Made by a program: the position numbers and the translations under genes. Shown one piece after another: positions 24,667-37,168 of a DNA stretch of 62,000 nt (position 1 is the stretch's first letter; each line of letters starts with the position of its first letter). The stretch is from Zygnema cylindricum (taxonomy: Eukaryota > Streptophyta > Zygnematophyceae > Zygnematales > Zygnemataceae), in contig JBBHKE010000099.1 of the NCBI GenBank assembly GCA_037447655.1, positions 1-62,000 of the forward strand, written 5' to 3'. The notes under the pieces are model-generated. The model saw nothing but the letters and a program-made list of their open reading frames with translations, had not been told where the DNA came from and did not search any database.

Positions 24667-25770
24667 CTCTAGGGTACCAATCTTTAATGGAACTGGCTTT
24701 ATATACAAGGAAAGTATGATGATAGGAGCTCTATGCGAAAAAAGTTTTTGGGGGATAGTGAGTGGACTGTTGGGGCGTCCATCAAGTCTTGGAATCCCTC
24801 CAGGGTTTGGAGGAAGCAGATTCACAAAGAAAGGAGGTACATCTTCAACGAAGGAGATAAAGGAAGGAGAGGTGGTGGACAAAGGAGGGGAGAAGGAGAC
24901 GACCACACCAATAGCAACCGGTTCAGCATTCATGTCACCTATTCCGAGGAACGAGGAGAATGATACTCAAACCTGGGATTTCAACAATATGGCGACAAAG
25001 CACTTCATCCTATCCCTTCTTACTCAAGGACTTGCATGTCCTCATTTGGAGGTAGAAAGGGCATCCGATTTGTGGATGGCTCTCATAGAGATGTACCGAA
25101 GTGGTACGATTCAGCAACAATAGTTGGTTGATCATAAAGTTAAGGAATATGTATACAAAGGGGGGAATATGTTTGATTTTTGCAATGAGCTTGTTACACT
25201 GTTCATGGAGCTAGAGAGTGCGAGAAAAGATTTTAGTGAAAAAGAAAAGGTTAAGTGTTTACTGATGAAGTTACACGATGAGTTCGAGAACATAGTCAAC
25301 CGTGTGCATGACTTACCGGACTCAAGGTGGATATGGAACTCAGTGGTAGGGATGATTCTCGTTCGGGAGAATACGATTGAGATCCGAAGGGGAGGAAAGA
25401 GTGGCCAAGCCTTGGCAACTTCGACCGATTGGAGGAACAAGGATTTGGGAAACTATGGGGGAAGGGAGCAGAAAAGCAGGCCGACGAGTTTGGATCAAGA
25501 GCTCCCAAAGGTTTATGTCATTTTTGTAAGAAACCGGGGCACTATATGGCAGAGTGCACTAAGCTAACCGAGCTTCGGTTAAAGGAGGGGCAGACCGGTG
25601 ATACCCCGAGAGGAAAGAAAAAAGCCCTTGTGACACAGGTACATATGGCGGAATCCGAGGACGAGGACGATGAGCTCCTTTTGGATGAGGAGTTGGAGGC
25701 GAAAAACGAGGTCGAAATTCCACGAAGGCAGAAATGTGCTTACGGTGGATTGAAAGGTGAAGCAGGCTAG
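24656..25770 (+). pseudogene. gag region of the copia element, broken
   Basis: The frame opens at the primer-site ATG and is interrupted by TAG at 25121. It resumes in the same frame to about 25430, where the frame changes. The zinc knuckle CHFCKKPGHYMAEC (Cys-X2-Cys-X4-His-X4-Cys), typical of the nucleic-acid-binding end of Gag, lies at about 25517-25558. An acidic stretch follows, and TAG at 25768 ends the frame directly before the protease motif. Gag would package the element RNA; this copy cannot make an intact one. Confidence 0.85.
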
Positions 25771-28700
25771 ATTATAGATTCAGGTGCCTCCATGCACATG
25801 TGTAAGGATAGGCACCTGTTCACTAAGATAAGAAAGATTCCCACCGTAGAGATAGAGTACGGGGATGGGAGGATAGTCACCACTACTCTTGTACGATCGG
25901 TAGATCTAAAAGTGTTAGTAGAACGAAAAACATCTATAGTATCATTCTCCGATGTATTGTTTATTCCGGAGCTGAACTCAAACCTCATCTCTACATCTCT
26001 ATTAGATGATAAGGGTTTTTTTACTAGCACTAGGGAAAGAGTCTTTACAGCTAGTTTTGAGGAGGATGTCTATTTCATTGCTGAAAAAGGTAGCCATTGG
26101 ATGTTTAGGCTGATTTTAAGTAATGAAACGCATAAACTTTATTATGCTGGTGTTCATGATATTATGATGTGGCATAAGAGGCTTGGGCATGTGAATCTAG
26201 ATAAGTTAAGAAAGATTAAAAAGATGGGAGTGGTGGAAGGGATTAAGTTCAGTGAGAGTGATAATATAAGTGATTGTAGTGGATGTGCTCAAGGTAAAGC
26301 ACACACATTACCATTTCCTAAAAAAGCCACCTATAAGGGAGAAAAAATTCTAGATCTAGTACAGAGATATTTGGGGACCGGCTAAAGTGCCCTCACCGGG
26401 GGGGAAGAGATTTATGATGACTATCACTGATGATTAGTCTCGGTATTCCTGGGTGTATTTTTTGAAAAACAAGTCAGAAGCTCAGGATTGTTTTAGACAA
26501 TATAAAGCATGGAGTGAAAAACTCCATGAAACTCCAATCAAGAGAGTAAGGAGTGACAATGGTGGGGAGTATACTTTTAACCAGTTTGAGGATTAGGGAA
26601 TATGGAGTCCAACACCAAAAGACAGTTCCAGAAAACCCGGAACAGAATGGGGTAGCTGAAAGGTTAAATAGAACACTAAGTGATAGTGCTAGAAGTATGT
26701 TGTCAGATAAAAAGATAGGAAAAAGGTTTTGGGCAGAAGCAATGAACTGTGCTAATTACCTCAAAAATAGATTTCTTACTTCAGCTATAAAAGATCAAAC
26801 ACCTTATGAGAGATGGAGAGGCCGGAAACCAGACATATCTCACTTAAAGGTTTTCGGTAGTCAAGTTTTGAGTCTAGATACAGATCGGTCTAATTGGAAG
26901 CTAGATCCTAAAGGAAAACCGGGATACTTATCAGGATATGATGAGGATGTTAAACGATATAGAGTTTATGATCTAAAAAGGGAAGATATAATCTTAGTAA
27001 AGCATCTAGTAGTTATGGATGAAGGAAAGTCTGTGGATCCCTTCAAGTATACAAAGTCATAAGAATCAGATTTGAGTAAGAAAATTCGTATGACTTTGAG
27101 CTTCCTAACTATCCAAGTTTTAGAGAAGATGACATTGTTGAAGGTACAAATCAGACCGAAAAGGACTCGGCTGTGGAAACTCCAGTAACAACTCTACCTG
27201 AAGCGGAAGACGTGGTGGAAATTGATTCGAAATCAAGAGATAAGGGAGAAGCCGAGATTGTTCGAAAGAATCCACGAGAACCATCTATTGCCGCCTCGGA
27301 TTTTGAGGGAGGAAGGACAAGTAGCAAAAGATTGCAAGAAAAACAGGTTAACAACTAGGTAACAAATCTATCTCATCAAGATGAACCTCAGACTTATGGA
27401 GAGGGGATGACTTGTCCAGAAAGAAACCGATGGAAGACAGCCATCAATGAGGAGATGGCCTCAATTATGGCAACCGATACTTGGGAGCTAGTAGATTGTC
27501 CACCTAACCGAAAACGAATCGGTTGTAAGTGGGTTTTCAAATTAAAACTGAATCCAGATAACACAATCGAGCGCTACAAGGCCCGATTAGTGGCAAAGGG
27601 ATTTACACAAAATGAGGGAATTGACTACGAGGAAACCTTTGCCCCGGTCGTCAGATTTCCCTCCGTCCGCATACTTCTCATCCTGGCAGCAGCGGAAGAC
27701 ATGGAAGTGCACCAGATGGACATCAAGACAGCCCTTTTGCATGGAGAATTGGAAGAGGAGATCTTCATGCGACAACCCGAAGGGTTTGTGGAGGAAGGAG
27801 AGGAGAGTAAGGTATGTCGGCTGATTAAATCTCTTTATGGTTTGAAACAGGCGCCTCGATAGTGGAATAAGAAGCTTGATGAGTTTTTTACCGGTCTAGG
27901 ATATATCCGGATTAGCTCGAATCACTCAATCTATGTTTTCGAATATGAGGAAGGTTTTATCTTTATTGAAATTTACGTTGATGATTTGCTTGTTTTAAGT
28001 AAATCAATGGAAAAAAATTAATAAACTGAAAACCGATCTTAAGGGGAGATTTGAAACGAAAGATATGGGGTAAGCAAAATATATTTTGGGAATTCAAAGA
28101 GAAAGAGACCGAAAAAGAAAGATTATAAGATTGACTAAAAAAGAAGCAATAGGGAACATGCTTGAAAAATTTCAGATAGATAAAGCCAATAGTTGGACAA
28201 CTCCAATGGAGTTGAAGAAGGGAAGTGAGGGGAGTGAGGAAGAAGGAGTCATAGTCTTAGACGAGGAATTATCTCTTGAAAAACAAAAGTTCATGCAGAC
28301 TATTCCTTACAGGCAAGTAGTGGGAAGTCTAATCTATTTTATGAATTGTACCCGGCCAGATTTGCTGCAGCTGTAGGAGTGCTGAGTAGAAGTCTAAATG
28401 CTCCCACTAAGAGGGATTGGGAAGCAGCTAAAAGAGTCCTTAGATATTTGATAGGAACTAGGGATCTATGGTTGCATTTGGGTGGGGAGAATACTGATAT
28501 CACTCCTTGGAGTGTGCCAGTTATGGTGATGCTCCGATGAGGAGATGCACTTCTGGATATGTATTATATGTGGGTGATGGGGCTTGCTGTTGGAGTAGCA
28601 AACAGCAAAAGGTTATTGCTCAGTCCACCATGGAGGCAGAGTATATGGCCTCTTGCTCTGCTGTAAAAGAATTGATGTGGGTCAAGTCTTTGCTTGGTGA

Positions 28701-28968
28701 GCTTCGTCACCTTAAGAGTGGTGTGCAAAAAATATTTTGTGATAATCAGGCAGCAATCGCTATTTCTGCCAATCCTAAACATCATTTTAAAGCCAAACAC
28801 ATGGACATTAGACTCAGCTTTGTTAGAGAGAAAGTAGAAAACAAAATAATCAGTTTAGAGTATCGACCAGATAGTGAGATGGTAGCAAATATGATAACCA
28901 AACCTGTGTCTTCCTCTAAGCTAATTTTCTGCAGGGAGAAGTGTGGTCTGAAATTAAAGATTGACTAG
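25771..28968 (+). pseudogene. pol region of the copia element (protease, integrase, reverse transcriptase, RNase H), broken
   Basis: Protease active site IIDSGAS is at 25771. The GAG-pre-integrase zinc-binding region (HKRLGHVNLDKL, then CSGCAQGKAH) is at about 26170-26300. The integrase core shows SDNGGEYT near 26550 and PEQNGVAERLNRT near 26640. Reverse transcriptase runs from about 27420, with WVFKLK, KARLVAKGFTQ, QMDIKTALLHG and YVDDLL (near 27980). RNase H at 28530-28900 has STMEAEYMA and DNQAAI. Frameshifts occur near 26362, 26595, 28365 and 28515, and stops at 26435, 27060, 27356 and 27860, so no functional polyprotein is possible. Confidence 0.93.
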
Positions 28969-28981
28969 AAAATAAGGGGAG
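28969..28981 (+). other. Polypurine tract of the copia element
   Basis: AAAATAAGGGGAG lies directly against the 3' LTR, just after the pol stop at 28966-28968. This is the standard plus-strand primer position. Confidence 0.75.
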
Positions 28982-30059
28982 TGTAGAAATTAATGGTCTG
29001 TTTAAAGTATTTTCTAGATCTAAATAGAAATATAGAAAGAAGCCGAGGCAGTCTACCTCTAACTTCTCTCTTTAACTCTCAAACTTGTCGCATTCACTGA
29101 GAAGTTGGAAAGGAAGCTAAAGCCATGGCTACCTAGGCTATCCAGAGGTTTACGGGAAATATAAATATCGGTTTATTTACCGTTGGGTTATTTACTAAAA
29201 GAATATGTGTTTACCCTAGGATTTGATTCTGGTACCTGCCGGACAGTAAGCTGCCGGTAGCCGGTAGCCTTAACCGTTAAGTGTAGACATAGTGTCACGT
29301 ATTGTAGGGTTTGATAATTACTTAAACGTTAATACGTAGGATAGTTCATTTAACTGAAACAATTTTACGGGAGACATAGATCCAGTAATGTAAAAGTACG
29401 GATTACGGTACGGATAAGAAACGAATACCGCGCATTTATTTCTTTAGCCAAACAAATACCGCGCATGTATTTATCACGGCTACGATTTAATGTGAATTTA
29501 ATCCGACGGTCGGAATTAACGCCGAGATCGCGGAAGAGAATTTCGGCGGTTTGTGGTCATCGCCACATCGGATGACACGTGGCGAAATTACATTGGATCA
29601 TGGTATCTCCACAGATTACTGCACCGAATCCATATATGACATGTGTCGACATTTAGGCCACATTTAGGACATGTCGTATAATGTCCGTACAGAAAGTACA
29701 CCGGCAGCTGTAGTTTTGTGTACGGAAGTGTACTCTGATTGGCTCCATACATCAGTAGATAGAGTCTGTGAGAGAGATAGGACTTAGAAAAATTAGGAGA
29801 TTGGACCCTCTCTACCAAAGACCTTCAATACAAAAGGTCAACTTTGACCCTCCATAACTTACTACTCAGGGGAGCAAATTCAGAGATTCTTTTTGCTATC
29901 GACTTAGGGGAGTCTTGCCTTCACAGGGGTGAAGTTGGTCAGAGTTTTTGTCTGCCAGGGTGGTAATTGTTCTTGCTGAAATATAAAGGGGTCAGGGTTA
30001 TCCTAGAGGTTTCTTGGAAGCTGTCCACTCTGAGGACTTATGGAGGTCTTAGAGTTTCA
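28982..30059 (+). repeat. 3' LTR of the copia element
   Basis: Begins TGTAGAAATTAATGG and ends GAGTTTCA, followed by target duplication TCTAC. It has a short internal duplication (around 29655-29672) relative to the left LTR. Confidence 0.92.
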
Positions 30060-30186
30060 TCTACATCTGTCACAATCTAAAGTTACGATTTCATTTCTTT
30101 ACATACGAATGCTCTGAAAGATGTACGGATAATCTTCGCTAAAAAACAATGTAACAAGACTAAGTTTCGGTTACGTGCGAAAGTAT

Positions 30187-30976
30187 CCTAAAGGTATGTC
30201 CCCTTGTGCATAAGTAAGGGTTTTTTTCTTGTCGTTTTGCTGTAAAACTTAGCGCCGTACTGCGTAAGCTGCATCCGTACGAAAGAATCGCAAATTTGTA
30301 GAGTACAATTTGCGTCATCGTTGAATTTAGGATATATGAAAATTTGTCGTCTTGTGCTTTTCGACCCACTCCCACGAAATAAAATGTCATCTTCAATCTT
30401 ACGTTTAAAACACATGCGCAATGTGTTTTAAAACTAGGGATTTTCTACAAACAAATAGGAACATATATTCGCACGTGCTATAATTTCCGAAAAAAAATCA
30501 CACGATTTCCAAAGACAAAGAAAAGTACAGAATTCGCTATGTTTTGTTCATTTGCGTTCGAATACGACGAAGAAAAATACACAATTTCTTTGGTTTTATC
30601 AGTTTTCGTCAAGTACGGATTTTTTTTTTGCATGGGTCTTCAAATGCTGATGCCATTTCACGTCGACCGGGTAGGAGACGCGAAGGCAAAGCGCCTCGTC
30701 TTCAACCGTAAAACAACACAGGCTGGAAGGCGGTACGTCTACAATGTTTTGGTAAGACAATGCGACGTCACATGCACTTCCAAAAAATAACGTGCGACCA
30801 TAGATTGTAGACGTTGACAACCTTCACGGGTATTGTCGACGAATACAATCGTCACACGCGTAAGTTACGATTTCGTCTTTACAAACATAGGGCCAATGAA
30901 AACCGGGTCCGGCGGATCCGCGCTAAAATACAAAGTAAGTTCACTAAGTTACAAGTACATGGGGACAAACCCTAAG
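30187..30976. mobile_element. R1 dispersed repeat, near-full copy
   Basis: The left end CCTAAAGGTATGTCCCCTTG and the right end ATGGGGACAAACCCTAAG form imperfect inverted repeats. The interior shares blocks with 21865-22648 and 43770-44551. It is rich in CGTCAC / GACGTC motifs, has no transposase, and shows no clear target duplication. Confidence 0.65.
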
Positions 30977-32490
30977 TGTCCTTTTTTTTGTAGATTGCAT
31001 AACAATCGACAACGGTCAGAGTCGGTCGTTCGACCGTACAGTCGCCCTTCGAATGATTCAACTTTTTGTAGGGGTCGCCTCTGGTATGCTTAGCGTTTTG
31101 CTTTGTTTTGTCTTCAAAACGATACTTTATTAAGTAAAAAAACACGAACATGGATTAATATAATCGCGATGGCATATAAAACTACGCTCAAAATAAGAGA
31201 CATAATAAGACCGTACCTATTTTAGTGTAAAGATATGTGTGGCGTGATAATTATTCGCGCGAACACCTTAATTACAGTTATGAAAAAATTAGAGTCAAAG
31301 GATGCGACAATGTACGATTTGTCAGATTTTGTACTTTTACCTATTTTACTGTGAAGATCCTGATGGCGGACCTGTTGTACCAAAATTATAATTAATGATC
31401 AATTAGTATTAATTTTTTTTTTCAAAAAAAATGAAAATTGTAATTAGTGTTAATAACGCTAATTATTTTTTAACACTAATAATTTTTCAACGCTAATAAC
31501 GATTCACGGTGTAGCTTCCGTCGGTGGTCCTAAGGCTAAAACCATAGTTCAAAAGTAGGCGTTTTTAGGGTAGGCCTTTAGTAGGCGCACAAAACTTGGC
31601 ACAGAACTCGCGTACAATAAGCATACTGTATGTGTGTGCGTTGTGCACACTTTTGTACGAACGTACGAATCTTAGGTATCATCATAGTACAGCGCACGCC
31701 GCCGTACGAAATTTTTTAGCGAACTGACACGGCGTAGGATGGCATTCCGCGGGAAAAAAAACCCGGAAAAAAAAAACGCGGACGTAAGTCCTATCATAAG
31801 TTGTATTATGGGCTTTTCATGTGATCTTCTTAGATCGCTACTTTGATCAGCGACCGTCCGATCGTCCAAATCTGACGGTTTAAATAAAAAATACCTCAAA
31901 ACTCACGGGAAAATAAAAATTTGTCCGAATGTTTTTCAAAATTTAGGCATGATGTTTAATTCTTTATCGATCGATGTGCAACTCAACCGTGTTACTATTA
32001 TTTTTCATTTTGCGACCAATACAATATGGGTCTTAAGGCCATATTGTATGTTTTTGCGTATAATAGGCATAATGTATAGGCCTACCTACTTTCATCTACT
32101 TTTGAACTATGGCTAAGGGTACATCCCCATGTAATCGGTACTTTGATAAAGTATTTTGGATCGAAGTAAGGATTATGCGTACTACTTTTATGCGTACTAC
32201 TTTGAAGAGTGTCCCTATGTGCGAAAATGAAATCGAAACTTTGAAATGTGATGGTTGTAGACTTAGGTACAACTTGTGACGATTGAAGCCGACTACGAAA
32301 CTTCCGACGATTAGTGACGCCAACAAAAACGGCGACAGTTGTAGACGTCTAGATTTTTTGTGAAATCGTAGATGCTTAGGGTTTGGTTGTATTGTGACGC
32401 CCCCTCCCCCTCCCCCTCCCCCTCCCTCCTTTTGGTTTTTCCGCTATCTCCTTCTCTTAATTTTTAATTTGCTGAATTTTGTCTTTACAG
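30977..32490. other. Region upstream of the first recognised TDP1 exon; no gene seen
   Basis: It contains a right end of the E2 family (GATTCACGGTGTA, ending 31513) without a clear left end. A further R1-related block at about 32105-32390 starts CTAAGGGTACATCCCCATGT. A CTCCCC tract (32401-32428) precedes the acceptor at 32490. Earlier TDP1 exons must exist, but I could not identify them. Confidence 0.45.
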
Positions 32491-35387
32491 AAAGGGACAA
32501 ATCCAGCTGTCATTGTTACTGGCACATCAAATCGGCAAAAAGTCGATCCAAATGAAACAGCGGTTCTGGGCAGCGGAGAAATTTTAGAGTGGCTGCCCGG
32601 AAAATTTCCTTTTCGTTACATTTCTTTTTCGCCTCCACTGCCCGTTTCTGAATCCAGAAAAAATGTTTTCGTCGAAACCGTGAAAACTGACCGAGAAATT
32701 CGGGCAGCATCTGAAAATTTCGGGGATATTCAGAACAGGGACAAAGAAAAAATTTCAAGTTTCGGGCAGGTTGTAGAAAAAAAATCTATTGGAAAGTCAA
32801 ATGCTTTTTTTCCAGTTGTTACGCAAGAAGACAAAACTGGAGATTTTGGAGATCATGATTGGGAAGAAAAGAGAGACATGGAGGATCACAAAAGACAAAA
32901 GAGAATCTGTTTTTCGAAGGATAAGCGGCATCTCACGGAGGAAACTAATGGGGTACGTGACGTGACATACAGTTTATTAAGTAGGAATTTGTTAGTTATG
33001 GATCATCTTATCTGACTACCACTTTTTATTTTTGTTTTATAACAAGAAAGTCATAAGAAACGAACACACAACACCCAAAAAGAAAAATATGATTTGTAAA
33101 TAAACCTACTCCAGTTGTTTGAGATTGCCTTTTTTTCTTATCGTTGTTGGGGAGGGGGAATTTTTTTTTCGTCTTTTCTTGTGTCAAAGGCAATGTTGGA
33201 GACAAAAATGAAAACAGAGAAAGAAAAAAGGGGAATGGAGACAAAACCGGAAGAAACGGACTTGGAGAAGCACATGGACACGGGAAATCCGTTCGACGAA
33301 ACGTTCGACTTGTCTCGAAGTTCGGCCACTTTTCGTCTTTTGCGAACTCAAAATGTACCGTGGCCGGCCAATGAGGGCAGTGTGGGAATGACCGATGTTA
33401 TTCAGGTGGGCATTTAGAATTTCCCCTGGGATTTTTGAAGTGTTTTTATGGGGTTTTCTTAGGAAATTTTTCTTTGAGGGAGTTTTCTCGTATGTTTTGA
33501 AGTGTATCGACTTAGCTGACTTCGTTGACTTAGTTGACTTAATTGACAATAGTGTGGATCATAGTGGTGACCGGTGTCACATTTCTACAATGCGTATTTG
33601 TTTTTTGTCTATTAGAAAATAGAATTTGCCTATGAATGAAAAACCACTGTATCTATGATACTTAGATCCTTTTTCATAAAAACACATCACTTTTTTTGGC
33701 TATGTTAACCTTTGGCATATTTGGGAGAGGTAGGAAACAGGGGGATATAGTGTGGGCGATCATCTCCAACTACATGGTGGACATTCCATGGCTTCTCTCA
33801 GGTACTCCTTCAAACGCCGTTGTTACGCACCGTTCCCTCTCCCTCCTTTCCCTCCGTCTCCTACTCCCTTCCTCGCTCTCCCTCTTTCTCGCTCTAGCTC
33901 TCTTCCTCTCCCTCCCTTTTCCTCGCTCTCCCACAGCTCCCTCCCAGCTCCCCTCTCTCTCCTCTCCCTACCTCTCTCTTCCCTCTCTCTTCCCTCTCTC
34001 TCTCTCCCTTCCTCTCTCTTTTCTCCCTCTCTCCTCTCCCTCCCTCTCTCCCCCTCTTCCTCCCATTCTCTCCCCCTCTTCCTCCCACTCTCTCCCTCTC
34101 TCTCAAACCACTTGGTGAACCTTTCCTTAATACAACCAACAACACAATTATTACTGTTGATCCACAATATTTCCTTTGTAATTATATTTTTCTATACACA
34201 AATAAATGTGGATCCACAATGTTTCCCTTAGTCATTGCATCTTTTTATACACCACCCAAAACAAATATTATTGTGGATCCACAACGTTTTTCCCTATCCC
34301 GATGCTTTTTTATACAGCAACCGACACAAGTATTTTGTAGATCCAAAATATTTCCCTCATCTTGATGCCCACCGACCAACAAAAGTTTTAGTGCGGATCC
34401 ACGGTAATTCCGGTATCTCGATATTCATTCTAGACACCGACTCCACGATGGGCATTTTTTGTGTGGGTTTTTTCAAAGGTGCAGCGAACACACTTGATAC
34501 CGTAAATAGTGTGGTTTTCAAAAATGGAGTAAACGGTTTCTCTTCAATGTTTATTTTGCAGTTTGTCCTTTGTTGGGGAGAATTCCTCGAGTGGTTTTGG
34601 TTCACGGAGAAAAAGGATCGTCGGCGGAAGAGCTGAAGGTAGGAGCGAGGGTAAAAATGGGAGAGAGGGAGGGGGAGGGGGAGGGAGAGGGGAAGGGGAC
34701 AGAGAGAAGGAGAAGGGAAGGGCGAGAGTGCAAAAGTGGAAAGGAATTGAGGAGAATGAGATGCTCTTTTAACACTACAAGAAAACTATTGTATGATTGA
34801 CTTACGGCGGAATATAAACAAGTATTTGAGTATTATCTGTATTCCTAAAACCGACCAGCTTATGTGGCTCGTTTCTCTGCCTCTCTCTCCCTACCTATTT
34901 CATCATTCCAGAGGCAAAAACCTTCCTCTTGGGTCCTCCACTCTCCTCCTCTCCCATTGGCCTATGGCACCCACCACTCCAAATTCTTTCTTTTGGGCTT
35001 CCGCACCGGAATTAGAGTGGTTATCCACACGGCCAATCTTATCCACATCGATTGGACCAATAAGACGCAAGGATTGTGGATGCAAGATTTTCCCTGGAAA
35101 TCAGATCGTGGAGAAGAGAGAGGAGAGGGAGGAGAGAGAGGAGAGGCAGGGGAGAGAGGAGAGAGAGGAGAGTGTGCAGAGAGGGAAGGTGGTAACCATG
35201 GCTGGTGGCTTGTAGAGGTGACAGAGGCAGTTATGGAAGAGGCTCTCCATCGAAGTATGGATTCCATGACGGCTCAAGGCTCTTTCTTTCAGCGTATAAT
35301 GGAGGAAGGTGTGGCTCTGGCAGCCATGGATTTGCCGGTCGGAGGGAGACTGTTACTGGCACACGTTTTAACTCGAATCCACACGTG
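32491..35387 (+). CDS. TDP1: Tyrosyl-DNA phosphodiesterase 1 with FHA-like N-terminus, partial
   Basis: The enzyme removes topoisomerase I peptides and other adducts from DNA 3' ends. Exons: 32491-32952, 33190-33405, 33741-33801, 34562-34638 and 34912 to about 35387, in consistent phase. The first exon ([11 protein letters not shown], then [14 protein letters not shown]) matches the last strands of an FHA domain as in PNKP and aprataxin. The catalytic part shows [21 protein letters not shown], then [12 protein letters not shown] and [13 protein letters not shown], giving the first His-X-Lys...Asn motif. After [10 protein letters not shown] an in-frame Gly/Glu/Arg insertion (GA repeat, 35104-35180) interrupts the fold, and [13 protein letters not shown] may be the next conserved strand. 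The second catalytic His/Lys motif was not found in 35.4-37.1 kb. The 5' exons are also unidentified. The gene may be truncated or have small exons that I missed. Confidence 0.82.
33830..34110 (+). repeat. CT-rich simple repeat in a TDP1 intron
   Basis: CTCTCCCT-type pyrimidine tract on the sense strand, starting about 30 bases after the donor at 33801. Frames across it are artefacts. Confidence 0.88.
34150..34420 (+). repeat. Minisatellite with GTGGATCCAC palindromes
   Basis: Five imperfect units of about 50-68 bases, each with a GTGGATCCACAA-like core (about 34158, 34207, 34274, 34337, 34391) followed by TTTCCCT and a TTTTTATACA-type stretch. It lies in the TDP1 intron between 33801 and 34562. 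Confidence 0.8.
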
Positions 35388-35389
35388 TG

Positions 35390-37168
35390 ATTGTACGCTT
35401 TCAGAAGCCTTAACCAACACAGATTTTCCAGTGCATTGCTTGTTATTTGGATTTCCAGGGTTTTTTGTGAAAAGAATGCTCTGTTTTTTTTTGGTGCGTG
35501 GGTGGACTTAATGTGGATTCACGGCCTTTAGCAGACGTTCCGGGTACTTAAACGATGAAATATTGCTTTATTTCCTTTTTTTTTTTTTTTTTTCGCTTTT
35601 AGAGTTTGCTTAGCATCTTGGTCTTGAACCTTGTGGAAAGCTCTCACACGCGTGAATGTGATTCATAATAAAAGTCGGCTGTGACGGAGATGCTTTGTCG
35701 TTTGCTTCCTTAAATAGTATGACTTGTGGCGAAGCTGTGTCAAAAACGACAAAGAAAAAGCTTTATTATCCAGAGAAATCGCCGAAAATGTTTTCTTTTG
35801 CCTATTGATCTGGAGATGCTACAAAAAGATCCAGTTTTGAGCATCAGACTGTTTTTCACAAATTTTTGTTGGAAAGATAGATAACTCATTCAGGTATACT
35901 ACTCAAAATGGTGCGGAAGTTCCCTTAACAACGGAAATTTAAATTTTGAGCACTTCAGAAGTAAGACGATCAACACTTCTGTTTTATCCTAGAGAGTTTT
36001 AGACTTTATAGTTTTACCGCAAACTTTTTACTTTTTTAGTTACTCTAAAAACTTCAGTTGAAAATTTCTTCTTGAGACGCACACAAGAATCCATAAAAAT
36101 CATCCGAAATACTTATGAGCCGTTAATTCGTGGTTATTTTAAGAGAAGCGAACATTGACTAGTTGTAAGTATTCAGAGATATTTGTCAAATATAACCATG
36201 TCAGAGGGTGCATTATTTATGATTCAGTTTAGAGCTTAGAAGTATAATACACATTGATTTCTGAAAGATAAAGTTATTGCAATGTGCTATAAAATAATAA
36301 CGTTTAAAAAAAAATCAAAGTTTTGGAAGATTTTTCTTATTGTAGGAGTTGAGCTCGTTGATCTCACTACACTATTACTGTCCTTCTGTGAAGTAAGTTT
36401 TTGTCCTAGTTTTTGAAACCTTTAAGTATGTTTTGTATGTTATATGAGCTATTGTAGACTATGTCTTCTTAATCCTAGGCATAACAAAGTCAACGTTGAA
36501 AATGGTAAGGTGTTGCAGTTCGTCATATCCTTGAGGATTTTGTTTCTTTCGCATTTCTTTGTGTACATGAATTCCTGAAGTGCAGAAATACTCTGTACTT
36601 TTATTATTAAGTTATCATCGCTAAATTTTGAAAATATTTACCTCCTGGATGTTCCGTGATATTCCTTCCTTGAACTTCATATCTTTCAGAACTTTAGCCT
36701 CTTGTACATGATGCGAATAGGTACACATGTTTATCTTTTTTTGGAACGAAAAGTTTACTTAGAGGATCTGCAAGATTCTCTGGAAATCGACACGGTTTTT
36801 AACTACAGAAAACTATTGAGATCCATTGTCATCATCTTGCACTCTTTTTGAATTAGGGAGAGAGGTACAGTGAAATGCGTCTGAAAGGGGTAGGGAGATA
36901 TGGAAATCAGGAGAAATGAACAGAGTGGAAGAGGGAGAGAGAGCGAAAGACATTAAAGGGCGACGGGGAGAGATGGGGAGAGAGAGACACGGTAAGAGTG
37001 ACAATGAGAGTGGGAAAGAATTTGAGAGAGCGAGAGAGGAAGAGAGGGAGGGAGGGAGGGAGGGAGGGGGGAGAGGAGATGGAGATGGGGAGGGAGATGG
37101 AGAGGGAGAGGGAGAGGGAGAGGTTTTGGGGAATTGAACTCATAAAGCTGGTTGGGCTTACTGTGCAG
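35390..37168. other. Gap between TDP1 and PUB-A; no exon confidently identified
   Basis: AT-rich sequence with a poly-T run near 35573-35594 and a GA-rich simple repeat at 36855-37125 just before the PUB-A exon. Possible short exons with good splice signals (36353-36391, 36479-36505) could not be assigned to TDP1 or to the USP domain. The missing TDP1 C-terminus and the PUB-A start should be here if both genes are intact. Confidence 0.4.

Larger units (their letters stand above)
23596..30059 (+). mobile_element. Ty1/copia LTR retrotransposon, decayed
   Basis: LTRs at 23596-24651 and 28982-30059 are flanked by 5-bp target duplications TCTAC (23591-23595 and 30060-30064). The right LTR begins TG, but the left begins TA, a point mutation. 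The order is primer site, gag with zinc knuckle, protease, integrase, reverse transcriptase, RNase H and purine tract, the order of the copia superfamily. Several dozen LTR differences, plus in-frame stops and frameshifts throughout, show that it is old and inactive. The stops are left as seen. Confidence 0.96.

Noticed and set aside
32105-32390. Possible first exon of TDP1
   Set aside because: The segment matches R1-family repeats elsewhere in the window and gives no FHA-like sequence.
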